A stretch of 64,000 nucleotides of DNA from Flavobacterium limnosediminis JC2902 (GTDB lineage Bacteria; Bacteroidota; Bacteroidia; Flavobacteriales; Flavobacteriaceae), in the NCBI RefSeq assembly GCF_000498535.1, contig NZ_AVGG01000023.1, positions 1 to 64,000 on the forward strand. Direction: 5' to 3'. Shown here piece by piece: positions 8,498 to 15,913 of the stretch. Both the position numbers and the translations under genes were made by a program. A model generated the notes under the pieces. It had not been told where the DNA came from. It made no database searches and saw only the letters and a program-made list of their open reading frames with translations. Within the stretch, counting starts at the first letter, position 1. Each line of letters starts with the position of its first letter.

Positions 8498-9175
8498 TTA
8501 ATTCCCAACGTTGAAAACTAGCCCTCCCCCCAGCGTAAACTGGTAAATTGAAGAATAACTGCTTACACCGGCCCCAGGTCCGCCTGTGCCGATATATACG
8601 CCACCACCGACTGATTGAGCGACGGATAACAGTTGTGCCTGAAGTTTAACCCCTACTTTTTCAGTAGCCCAGATGGTTGCGCCGCCTTTCATTCCCCATG
8701 CGAATTTTGTTGTGGAATCTGAATTGCCATTGCTAGGGTTCTCTAATTTTATGATGCCCACACCGGCACTCAAACCAAAAAAGCCTTCCACTTTTGAGCC
8801 TGGTTTTCTGAAACTGCGATTTCCGCCCAGCATGATGTAGTCCAGTCCCAGGTCAAAGTTGGCATTTTCATCAAAAATTCCGCCGTTGTAGTATTGTGCC
8901 GGTACACTAGTATCCATCATTTGCCAGGATAGTTCTAAGAAAGTCATTGGAGCGGCTTCAAATTCGACCCCGATTCCATAGAGGAAACCTGCCTCTATTT
9001 TTCCGTTGTAATAATAGCCATAGTCGTAATACGAGTCAAAACTGTCCTCAAATGCATAAGAGCCGTAAAGGTTTAACCTAATGGATCTTGAGGAGCCCTG
9101 ACCACTGGTTTGTGCCTGCACAAAAAATGTGGAAAGCAGTAGCAAGCAAGTTATTAAGATGGGTAGTTTTTTCAT
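8498..9175 (-). CDS. Outer-membrane beta-barrel protein
   Basis: The 225-residue protein has a signal peptide (MKKLPILITCLLLLSTFFVQAQ, cleavage near residue 22). Alternating strands rich in Gly, Tyr and aromatic residues follow, as in small OmpA/OmpW-like beta-barrel proteins of Bacteroidota. It ends in GGGLVFNVGN rather than a terminal aromatic residue. Function is unknown. Its neighbour on the same strand is a DUF4136 lipoprotein. Confidence 0.75.
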   Translation of the reverse strand: MKKLPILITCLLLLSTFFVQAQTSGQGSSRSIRLNLYGSYAFEDSFDSYYDYGYYYNGKIEAGFLYGIGVEFEAAPMTFLELSWQMMDTSVPAQYYNGGIFDENANFDLGLDYIMLGGNRSFRKPGSKVEGFFGLSAGVGIIKLENPSNGNSDSTTKFAWGMKGGATIWATEKVGVKLQAQLLSVAQSVGGGVYIGTGGPGAGVSSYSSIYQFTLGGGLVFNVGN

Positions 9176-9270
9176 AGTCTTGTTTTTTTATTATTAGTGT
9201 TGGTTTATTGTTGTGTAGTGTTTTTGAATTTTGGTTTCTGTTGAATTATTTTCAGTTGTTAATTGATATG

Positions 9271-9831
9271 TTATTTTTTTGCTTTAGGAGGGAAATTTTC
9301 CATGATTTTCGCAACGGCTTCATTGATGGTTTTTTCCGGGTTTTTAGAAGGCGAATCTATTTCCTTGTTACCGATACCCTGCCAAATCAACTGTTTGTTG
9401 GATGCGTCGATTACATCAATAATCACGGAGCCGTCTTTGTATTCATAAACGTCATACGAAGTTGTTGCCCCTGCATATCCGCCACCCCAATAGTACGGGC
9501 GATAGTATCCGCCGTAATTGTAATAATTGGTATTTGCGGTAATCGATTTTTTATCCGCTAAAATGGTGGTAATGTTTATCAAAACGTCCGGATTTTCTGC
9601 CGATTCGACAAAACCTTTTTTTGTCATTTCATTTTTTACGGCATTAACAATTCGCTTTTTGTTTAACTCACTTACAGAACCACTTTTGTCGGTTAGTTCG
9701 TAAAAAGAAAAGCTTTTGTATTTTGAAAAATCGACCGACTTATCGTAATCTGTATTTACAGTAAGGGAACTGCAGGAAACTAATAATGCGGTTATCAAAA
9801 GAAGTACTGAGAAGTTTCTAATTGTTTTCAT
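9271..9831 (-). CDS. DUF4136 family lipoprotein
   Basis: The 186-residue protein has a lipoprotein signal ending in the lipobox LLVSC (Cys near residue 19), so it is lipid-anchored in the envelope. The segment TDYDKSVDFSKYKSFSFYELTDK and the closing EAVAKIMENFPPKAKK are typical of DUF4136. A longer frame starts at 9864, but the ATG at 9831 puts the signal peptide at the N-terminus. Function is unknown. Confidence 0.85.
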   Translation of the reverse strand: MKTIRNFSVLLLITALLVSCSSLTVNTDYDKSVDFSKYKSFSFYELTDKSGSVSELNKKRIVNAVKNEMTKKGFVESAENPDVLINITTILADKKSITANTNYYNYGGYYRPYYWGGGYAGATTSYDVYEYKDGSVIIDVIDASNKQLIWQGIGNKEIDSPSKNPEKTINEAVAKIMENFPPKAKK

Positions 9832-10493
9832 CGGATTGAAATTTAGATCAGTTTTATTTACCATTAATTTACTGTTTCGTGTTTTAGCAGCGGAAGCAGG
9901 GTATTTGTAGTAAATTTATTAGGTAAATTTAGTTAAATTCATTTGATTGTGTTGGTTGTTTTGACGATTTTTTTAATATTTTCATCGTAAAAAGAGGTTT
10001 TTTATGGTAAAATGATAATGTTTAAGAGTTTGTTTTGTTAAAGTCGAAAATTGGGTTGAAGGTATGTTTTTAACCGGATAAGCAAAAGTGTTATTTTTTT
10101 GTAAGATAATCTCTTAAAAACAAAACGAAAAATTGTAGCTTGAATTTGTAGTTTTTTATTTAACTTTAACAAAAGCTTTGATGTAAAATATTGGAATTAT
10201 GCATAATAAGGGGTGAAATAAAATACTGACATCCTTCATTGTTAGCCCTGACAGGTTTTTAAAACCTGTCAGGGCTGCGTTGAAAATCAAAAAGTTATAG
10301 ATCAAACTCTTGATTCGCATTAATTGATTAATTATCAGAACAAAAAAGCAAACAAATAGTTCCGGTTCGTATGGAATTACGAATCGTACGATCCCTAAGG
10401 AAAAGCACGGTTAAGTTTTGAATACTTACCCAATCGGCAGTTGGTTATCAGTTATCGTTATTCTTTTAAAATACAATAAAAAATATTTGACTT
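9832..10493. other. 660-base intergenic region
   Basis: This is an AT-rich stretch with no supportable gene in any frame. The one clear structure is the 33-base palindrome at 10244-10276, described separately. The region separates divergent transcription units (lipoprotein leftward, ABC operon rightward) and must hold both promoters. No full TTG/TAnnTTTG pair was found near the ABC operon start. Confidence 0.5.
10244..10276. repeat. Palindromic intergenic repeat (GGTTTT-AAAACC centre)
   Basis: Perfect 16-base inverted repeat with a single central T: the arm AGCCCTGACAGGTTTT is followed by its exact complement. The core CCTGACAGGTTTT/AAAACCTGTCAGG is shared with the palindrome at 50821-50861, 40 kb away in another intergenic gap. 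This marks a dispersed extragenic palindrome family rather than a gene-specific terminator. Confidence 0.85.
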
Positions 10494-11048
10494 ATGAATA
10501 TGATTTTTCCAATTCTGCCAAAACAGCCCCATATAATTATATCCTACATACGTGTGGGTAAGCTTTTATATTACTCCCTTGTTCTCTTTATTTTGGAAGC
10601 TTGGTTTTTTGGAGAAAAGTTGAGGTCAGCCTATGTCGAATCATCAATGTTGGTTATTATAATCTGGCTCATTTGTTTTTTGTTTTCTTTTGTACATATT
10701 TTTTTGGTGATAATGGACGGGTGGTCCCGATTTCAAAATTATAAAAGGGCGAAAGATCAGTTTTACATGCACGGTTTTAACAGACGGATTGCTGATACTT
10801 ATATCATATCGAAATGCCAACGGATGGCAGCAATTGTTGCGGCAGATGAACTGGGTATCAGTAATGAGGTAAAAGAATACTACCGAAAGAAAGGTGTGAA
10901 ATGGTATCATTTTATTCCCTATTTTATGGTGAAAGACCCGTTTTTCTTGTTTCGGGATAAATTTTGGTCGCGTACCTTTTTAGAAAAAGATTATAAGCCA
11001 AAATTTGATTACCATACTCTTCAATCAGAATCAAAACTGCAATCATGA
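10494..11048 (+). CDS. Unknown membrane protein, first gene of ABC operon
   Basis: I do not recognise this 184-residue protein. It has two likely membrane segments (about residues 20-42 and 52-76). A charged cytoplasmic part follows, rich in Lys, Arg and aromatic residues, with several Phe/Tyr/Trp clusters near the C-terminus. It overlaps the ABC ATPase gene by four bases (ATGA), so it is translationally coupled to it. It is probably an accessory part of the transporter or its maturation target. Confidence 0.7.
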   Translation: MNMIFPILPKQPHIIISYIRVGKLLYYSLVLFILEAWFFGEKLRSAYVESSMLVIIIWLICFLFSFVHIFLVIMDGWSRFQNYKRAKDQFYMHGFNRRIADTYIISKCQRMAAIVAADELGISNEVKEYYRKKGVKWYHFIPYFMVKDPFFLFRDKFWSRTFLEKDYKPKFDYHTLQSESKLQS

Positions 11049-11902
11049 TTATTTCCGGACACGATCTGAGTAAATCTTACGATAACCGAAAGGTGCTGGA
11101 TAGTGTAAACATATCCTGTGCCACAGGAGAAATATGCGGTTTGTTGGGTGCCAACGGAGCCGGAAAAACGACCCTTTTTAAAATTCTTTTTGGTTTGGTA
11201 ACCCCCGATTCCGGTACAGTGCAAATTAGTGCCAACCGGGTAAAGCCCATTGGAGGTATCATAGAAAAACCTGCTTTATATGAATATCTCAATGCTTATG
11301 ATAATTTAAAAATATTTGGCAGTATTCAGGGGGTTAACGTGAATCAGGATTTTTTGATTAGTGAGCTGTCAAAAGTCGGATTGCCATTGGACAGAAAAGA
11401 CCCGGTAAGAAATTTTTCTATGGGGATGAAACAGCGATTAGGGATTGCCATTGCCTTGTTAAATAATCCGGCCTGTTTGGTATTGGATGAACCTTTTACC
11501 GGATTGGATCCGTTAGGGGTTGCCACACTCCGAAAACTGATTGTTGATCTGGCGGAGAAAGAAAATCTGGCCATCATTTTATCGTCCCATATCATTGGGG
11601 AATTAAGCGCTATTTGTAATACCTTGTATGTACTGAAAGAAGGAAGGATTGTAAACACTGGTCCAGCTCAGAAACTGATAGCAGATAACACCGGTACATA
11701 TCGTATTTGTGCCGAAAATATTTCATCCTCCCAATCTTTAAAAGCTTACGAAGTATCATTCAAAGATAATTGTGCATTGGTGTCGGTAAGTACTGAAATG
11801 GTCGCAGAATTGATTCGGCAATTATACCTTGAAGGCATTTGCATAACTTCGTGTTCACCGGAATTAAGTTTGGAACGGCTTTTTGAAACCGCAACAATAT
11901 GA
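11045..11902 (+). CDS. ABC transporter ATP-binding protein
   Basis: The 285-residue ATPase has Walker A GANGAGKTT (35-43), signature FSMGMKQRLGIA and Walker B CLVLDEPFTGLD followed by a switch His (SSHI). The C-terminal 70 residues form the extra domain seen in CcmA/NatA/BcrA-like ABC-2 exporter ATPases. It overlaps the genes on both sides by four bases (ATGA). With the downstream ABC-2 permease it forms a complete transporter; the substrate is unknown. Confidence 0.92.
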   Translation: MIISGHDLSKSYDNRKVLDSVNISCATGEICGLLGANGAGKTTLFKILFGLVTPDSGTVQISANRVKPIGGIIEKPALYEYLNAYDNLKIFGSIQGVNVNQDFLISELSKVGLPLDRKDPVRNFSMGMKQRLGIAIALLNNPACLVLDEPFTGLDPLGVATLRKLIVDLAEKENLAIILSSHIIGELSAICNTLYVLKEGRIVNTGPAQKLIADNTGTYRICAENISSSQSLKAYEVSFKDNCALVSVSTEMVAELIRQLYLEGICITSCSPELSLERLFETATI

Positions 11903-12729
11903 AATCGCTTATAATTGCTGAAATCAGTAAACTTTTTAAGCAAAGCAAAACCTATTATGCATTGGGTTGTCTTTTTTTAATAGAGGCAATTGTTCTTTTC
12001 AGCGCCTATTATCAGGGAAGCAGTATTATTGACATTTTATTGGATAACCTAAAAAAAACATTTTATTTAAAAGGCAATTTGTTAAATGGTAATTTATTGG
12101 TGTACCTTATTCTGAATATGTTATGGTTTCATCTGCCTTTAATTCTGATGATTATAATTTCCGGCTCGCTTACTTCAGAATATAGAGACCGTACCATTCA
12201 AACCATTATGCTGCAACCGGTAAGCAAGTGGAAATTTATTCTGAGCAAATATATTGTGGCTGTCGGGTTTACCATAATGGTCGTTTTACTGATGGCAATT
12301 ACGGCATTTGTGCTTTCCTACGGTATTTTCGGTAAAGGTGACCTGGTTGTGTATTTAAATACACTCAATTTTTTCGAATCAAATGATGCTTTTCATCGTT
12401 TGCAATTGGCTTTTGTTTCGGGAACATTGTCCATGGTGTTTTTTTCCGTAGTTAGTTTAACCATAGCTGTTATTTTTAAAGAGGCCACCAAAACATGGAT
12501 CATAGCAGCATTTTTTCTCATATTTTCCAATGTTTTACTAAAAGTGGAATTTGATAATTATTTGTTGGACCGATTATTTTTTGCCAAGCTCAATGATACC
12601 TGGCAATACTTTTTTTACAGCCGGATTGAATGGCAGATTATTTATCAGAATTCCGTTTTACTTATCCTGTACACTCTATTGTTTATGGGAACAGGAGTCT
12701 ATTTATTTCATAAAAAAGATATAGGATGA
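11899..12729 (+). CDS. ABC-2 type permease
   Basis: The 276-residue protein has six hydrophobic segments and the pattern SGSLTSEYRDRTIQTIMLQPVSKWKF, the cytoplasmic loop typical of ABC-2 permeases such as NatB/BcrB. It pairs with the ATPase encoded just before it (4-base overlap) and overlaps the following secreted-protein gene in the same way. It is located in the inner membrane. The substrate cannot be inferred; lantibiotic-immunity and peptide exporters share this shape. Confidence 0.88.
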   Translation: MKSLIIAEISKLFKQSKTYYALGCLFLIEAIVLFSAYYQGSSIIDILLDNLKKTFYLKGNLLNGNLLVYLILNMLWFHLPLILMIIISGSLTSEYRDRTIQTIMLQPVSKWKFILSKYIVAVGFTIMVVLLMAITAFVLSYGIFGKGDLVVYLNTLNFFESNDAFHRLQLAFVSGTLSMVFFSVVSLTIAVIFKEATKTWIIAAFFLIFSNVLLKVEFDNYLLDRLFFAKLNDTWQYFFYSRIEWQIIYQNSVLLILYTLLFMGTGVYLFHKKDIG

Positions 12730-13397
12730 CACGTTACTTAATTATGTTAGTGTGGTTGTTGACTGTTTGTGTGCCAAAATTGAACGCACAATCAGTAGAT
12801 GCCGATTTGCTTAAAATTAAGCAGCGTATGGATGTTATAGAACAGTTTACCGCCAACCTGAAATTGGATGTGGATATCAGTTTTATAAATATGCCCACCA
12901 AGCATGCGGTTATGACTTGTGAAAAAGGGAAGCCAACAAAATTTTCTTCGGATGATTTTGTAATGATACCAAAACGCGGACTTGATTTTACGCTGAATAA
13001 ATTGTTTGAATATCCCTTTATTACAGTTGACAGAGGTACGGAAACAAGAAACGGGAAATTGTATAAGGTCATTAATGTGATACCAACAGACAAACGTGCC
13101 GATTTTTCCATAGCCACATTACTATTGGATACCGTTAACCTGCGTATTACGGAATCGGAAATTAATACTAAAAAGGATGGCACTTATATACTTGCGATGA
13201 AATATGAAAATGAGGAAATGATTTTGCCGAATAGGGTAGAAGTGAGTTTTGAAATAGAACAGATGAAAATTCCATTGAACTTTGTGGGGAAGGGTACGGA
13301 TATAGATCGGAAAAAAATGCATGGAGAAGGGATGAAAACAGGGAAGATTTTTTTACAGATGAGCAACTACCGGATCAAACTCAGAAAAGCAAACTAA
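12726..13397 (+). CDS. Secreted LolA-like protein, last gene of ABC operon
   Basis: The 223-residue protein has a signal peptide (MTRYLIMLVWLLTVCVPKLNAQ). A mostly-beta protein follows, with the heptad start LLKIKQRMDVIEQFTANLKLDVDI. That start resembles outer-membrane lipoprotein-sorting (LolA/LolB-like) proteins, in which an N-terminal helix precedes a half-barrel. Identification is tentative. It overlaps the permease gene by four bases, so it likely acts with the transporter on the periplasmic side, perhaps as a lipid- or lipoprotein-binding partner. Confidence 0.65.
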   Translation: MTRYLIMLVWLLTVCVPKLNAQSVDADLLKIKQRMDVIEQFTANLKLDVDISFINMPTKHAVMTCEKGKPTKFSSDDFVMIPKRGLDFTLNKLFEYPFITVDRGTETRNGKLYKVINVIPTDKRADFSIATLLLDTVNLRITESEINTKKDGTYILAMKYENEEMILPNRVEVSFEIEQMKIPLNFVGKGTDIDRKKMHGEGMKTGKIFLQMSNYRIKLRKAN

Positions 13398-13520
13398 AAT
13401 ACTTGACGCAGGTAACTTACAGAGGATTTTCTTAAGGTTATAGTGTTGCAATAAAATAGCATCACAGTCATTAGATATGAATGACAAGCACTTTTCCTCC
13501 GCAGACAAGAAACGTCATTT

Positions 13521-14402
13521 TTATAAACGGTCAATCAGCAAGGCAATACTTTCGTCAATCTTGATTCTGTTTGAAATATGCGGAATAGTGTTGCAGGTTA
13601 TCACTTCCTGTGCGCCTGCCGTGTATAAATCAGAATAAGCAGTATTGGCAAAGATGCCGTGAATTCCGATGCAAACCGGTTTTTTCATCCCCATATTTTT
13701 CAGATGCCCGATTGTTGCTATCATGGTTCGCGCCGTGGAAATAATATCGTCGACTAAAACAGGAGTATGGTTTTTATATTGCTCAATATGCGGAACGGAA
13801 ATTTCCACCTCATTATCGCCGTGTCTGATTTTTTCAAGAATAATAAAAGGAGCATCGGCCTGATGAGCAACCTCAGAAACCCATTGTTCACTTTCACTGT
13901 CAGGCCCCACCAACAGTGGTTTTTCAATATTGTATCGAATCCATTTTGAAAGGACATCGGAGGCATGAATTAGAGTTGTCGGGATGGTATATATTTCGGA
14001 TAAGGAACTTCTTCTGTGCAGATGCGGGTCAACAGTAATAAGGTAATCCGTAAAAGACGAAATAAGTTTGGCAAAATAAGCTGAAGTAATTCCTTCTCCC
14101 GAAAGAAATCGTTTGTCCTGGCGCATATAGGCTAAATAAGGAGCTACAATACAGATGGATTTTGCACCTAACTCTTTAGCTGTTTCAGACAGATAATAAA
14201 GCGGTAATAACTTATCATCTGGATAATTTAACGTGCAAACTAATACCACCAGTTTGTCTTTTACATCCGATTCAATTTTTATATAGGTTTCCCCATCCGG
14301 AAATTGACGGATAGTTGCTTTGCCTGATTCGGCCCCACATTTTTCTGTTAGTGATTTGGTAAGTGCTTCATTACCGGGTAAAGCAAAAAATATCTTCTTC
14401 AT
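13521..14402 (-). CDS. Ribose-phosphate pyrophosphokinase-like protein
   Basis: The 293-residue protein belongs to the PRPP synthetase family. It has the ribose-5-phosphate loop region RQFPDGETY (about 32-40), MRQDKRF (93-99), VDPHLHRR (124-131) and the PRPP loop VLVDDIISTARTM (215-227). The loop reads START rather than the usual DTGGT, and GPDSESEQW replaces the usual GPD-G-A segment, so activity may differ from housekeeping Prs. The start lies 2 bases after the stop of the phosphorylase gene, so they are co-transcribed. It is probably not the essential prs of this genome, given its divergence. Confidence 0.82.
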   Translation of the reverse strand: MKKIFFALPGNEALTKSLTEKCGAESGKATIRQFPDGETYIKIESDVKDKLVVLVCTLNYPDDKLLPLYYLSETAKELGAKSICIVAPYLAYMRQDKRFLSGEGITSAYFAKLISSFTDYLITVDPHLHRRSSLSEIYTIPTTLIHASDVLSKWIRYNIEKPLLVGPDSESEQWVSEVAHQADAPFIILEKIRHGDNEVEISVPHIEQYKNHTPVLVDDIISTARTMIATIGHLKNMGMKKPVCIGIHGIFANTAYSDLYTAGAQEVITCNTIPHISNRIKIDESIALLIDRL

Positions 14403-14403
14403 C

Positions 14404-15909
14404 TTAAACGATTGTTATAATTGAATTCACAGATTTTAAATAGTCGACAGCATATTGTAATTCCCTTTCTAATTCCGAGTAAATGGTATATAGCGTTTGA
14501 CCTTTTTCTATTTTGGTTCCGATGGGTGCATTGAAATAAATTCCGGCTGACGGATCTCGGGGGGCACCAGCCAACTTGGCGATTTTTGCTAATTTCCGAT
14601 TGTCAACCGATTTAACAATACCGGCGGTTTCAGAAGTGATATTGATATGGAATTTCGCAAATCCCGGTTCTTTAAATCCTCCTTGCGCCAGACAAATTTT
14701 TTGAAATTTTTCATAAGCTTTCCCGCTTTCAAGAATTTTTTTCGCTTCCGAAATTCCTTTTCCTTTTTCAGCTTTTCCGGACAACTCTAACAATGCTCCG
14801 GCAATTACCAGTGATTTATCCTTTAAATCTTTTGGAGCTTGTTTTTCGTTTCGTAATACCGAAAGTACATCCATCGCTTCCAATGCGGGGCCAATACCTT
14901 TTCCTATCGGTTGCGAGCCATCGGTAATTAATACTTCAACATTCAATTTAACGGCATCACCAACTGCCTTGAAATAATATTGCAATTTTAAAGCTTCATC
15001 ATGGGTTCTCACTTTTGCGGTTTCTCCAAACGGAATTTCAATGAGGACATGAGTGGATCCCGCAGTAACTTTTTTTGAAAGTACAGAGGCAATCATTTGT
15101 CCCGGACTGTCAATGTCCAAAGCCTTTTCCACTGTTATCAGAATGTCATCGGCAGGACTTAGTTTTGCTAAACTTCCCCATGCAAAGCATCCACCTTCTT
15201 TATTCACCACGTCCTTTATTTTCTTGGTTGACAGATTTACCACGGTAATCGTTTCCATTGTATCGGCTGTTCCGGCGGGAGAAGTTATGGCGCGTGATGA
15301 TGTTTTTGGAATTGTTAAACCCGATGCTGCTATGATTGCCACAATGATTGGTGTTGTCCGATTTCCCGGTAATCCTCCCACACAATGTTTGTCTGCTATG
15401 ACTTGCTGATTCCATTTTAGTCTCGATCCGGTTTTAATCATTGCTTTAGTTAGCCATGTGATTTCGTCCAGATCCATGTTGTTTCCCGCACATCCGGCTA
15501 TGAACGCTGAAATTTCAATGTCGGAATAAAGTCCGTCGGTTATATCACTGATGATTTTATGGTAAGCCTTTTCATTGATTTTATTATGATATATTTTTGC
15601 ACGTACATCACTTAAGGATTCAATCGGCTTCAGATGCGATACTGCTATCAGATCACCTTCACGAACATTTAGCCTTTCTAAAGCTATATCGGAAAGTCCT
15701 GCCTCATTACCCGATAATAATTCTGAATGGACTACATTTAAAGTTGCAATGATCGTTTTCTCGTTATGATGCACAACGAGTCGTGTTAAGGCGGTAAAGC
15801 CTTCGGATCGGCAGATGTGACAATCGCTTCTTATGAAAATGATGTTTTCACTATAGGTGTCAATACCAAGTGATTTTACTTTCAGCGTATTTAAGAGGTG
15901 ATGTTCCAT
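14404..15909 (-). CDS. Thymidine/AMP phosphorylase family protein
   Basis: The 501-residue protein has the architecture of archaeal-type AMP phosphorylase (about 500 residues, with an extra N-terminal domain absent from classical 440-residue DeoA). Signatures are KTGSRLKW, ADKHCVGGLPGN (about 172-183) and PKTSSRAITSPAGTADTME (about 201-219). Members phosphorolyse nucleoside 5'-monophosphates to base plus ribose 1,5-bisphosphate. The DKHCVGG segment has Cys where many have Ser. The ATG at 15909 gives the conserved N-terminus; a longer frame to 15990 overlaps the ATPase gene. Middle gene of a three-gene operon. Confidence 0.85.
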   Translation of the reverse strand: MEHHLLNTLKVKSLGIDTYSENIIFIRSDCHICRSEGFTALTRLVVHHNEKTIIATLNVVHSELLSGNEAGLSDIALERLNVREGDLIAVSHLKPIESLSDVRAKIYHNKINEKAYHKIISDITDGLYSDIEISAFIAGCAGNNMDLDEITWLTKAMIKTGSRLKWNQQVIADKHCVGGLPGNRTTPIIVAIIAASGLTIPKTSSRAITSPAGTADTMETITVVNLSTKKIKDVVNKEGGCFAWGSLAKLSPADDILITVEKALDIDSPGQMIASVLSKKVTAGSTHVLIEIPFGETAKVRTHDEALKLQYYFKAVGDAVKLNVEVLITDGSQPIGKGIGPALEAMDVLSVLRNEKQAPKDLKDKSLVIAGALLELSGKAEKGKGISEAKKILESGKAYEKFQKICLAQGGFKEPGFAKFHINITSETAGIVKSVDNRKLAKIAKLAGAPRDPSAGIYFNAPIGTKIEKGQTLYTIYSELERELQYAVDYLKSVNSIITIV

Positions 15910-15913
15910 TATT

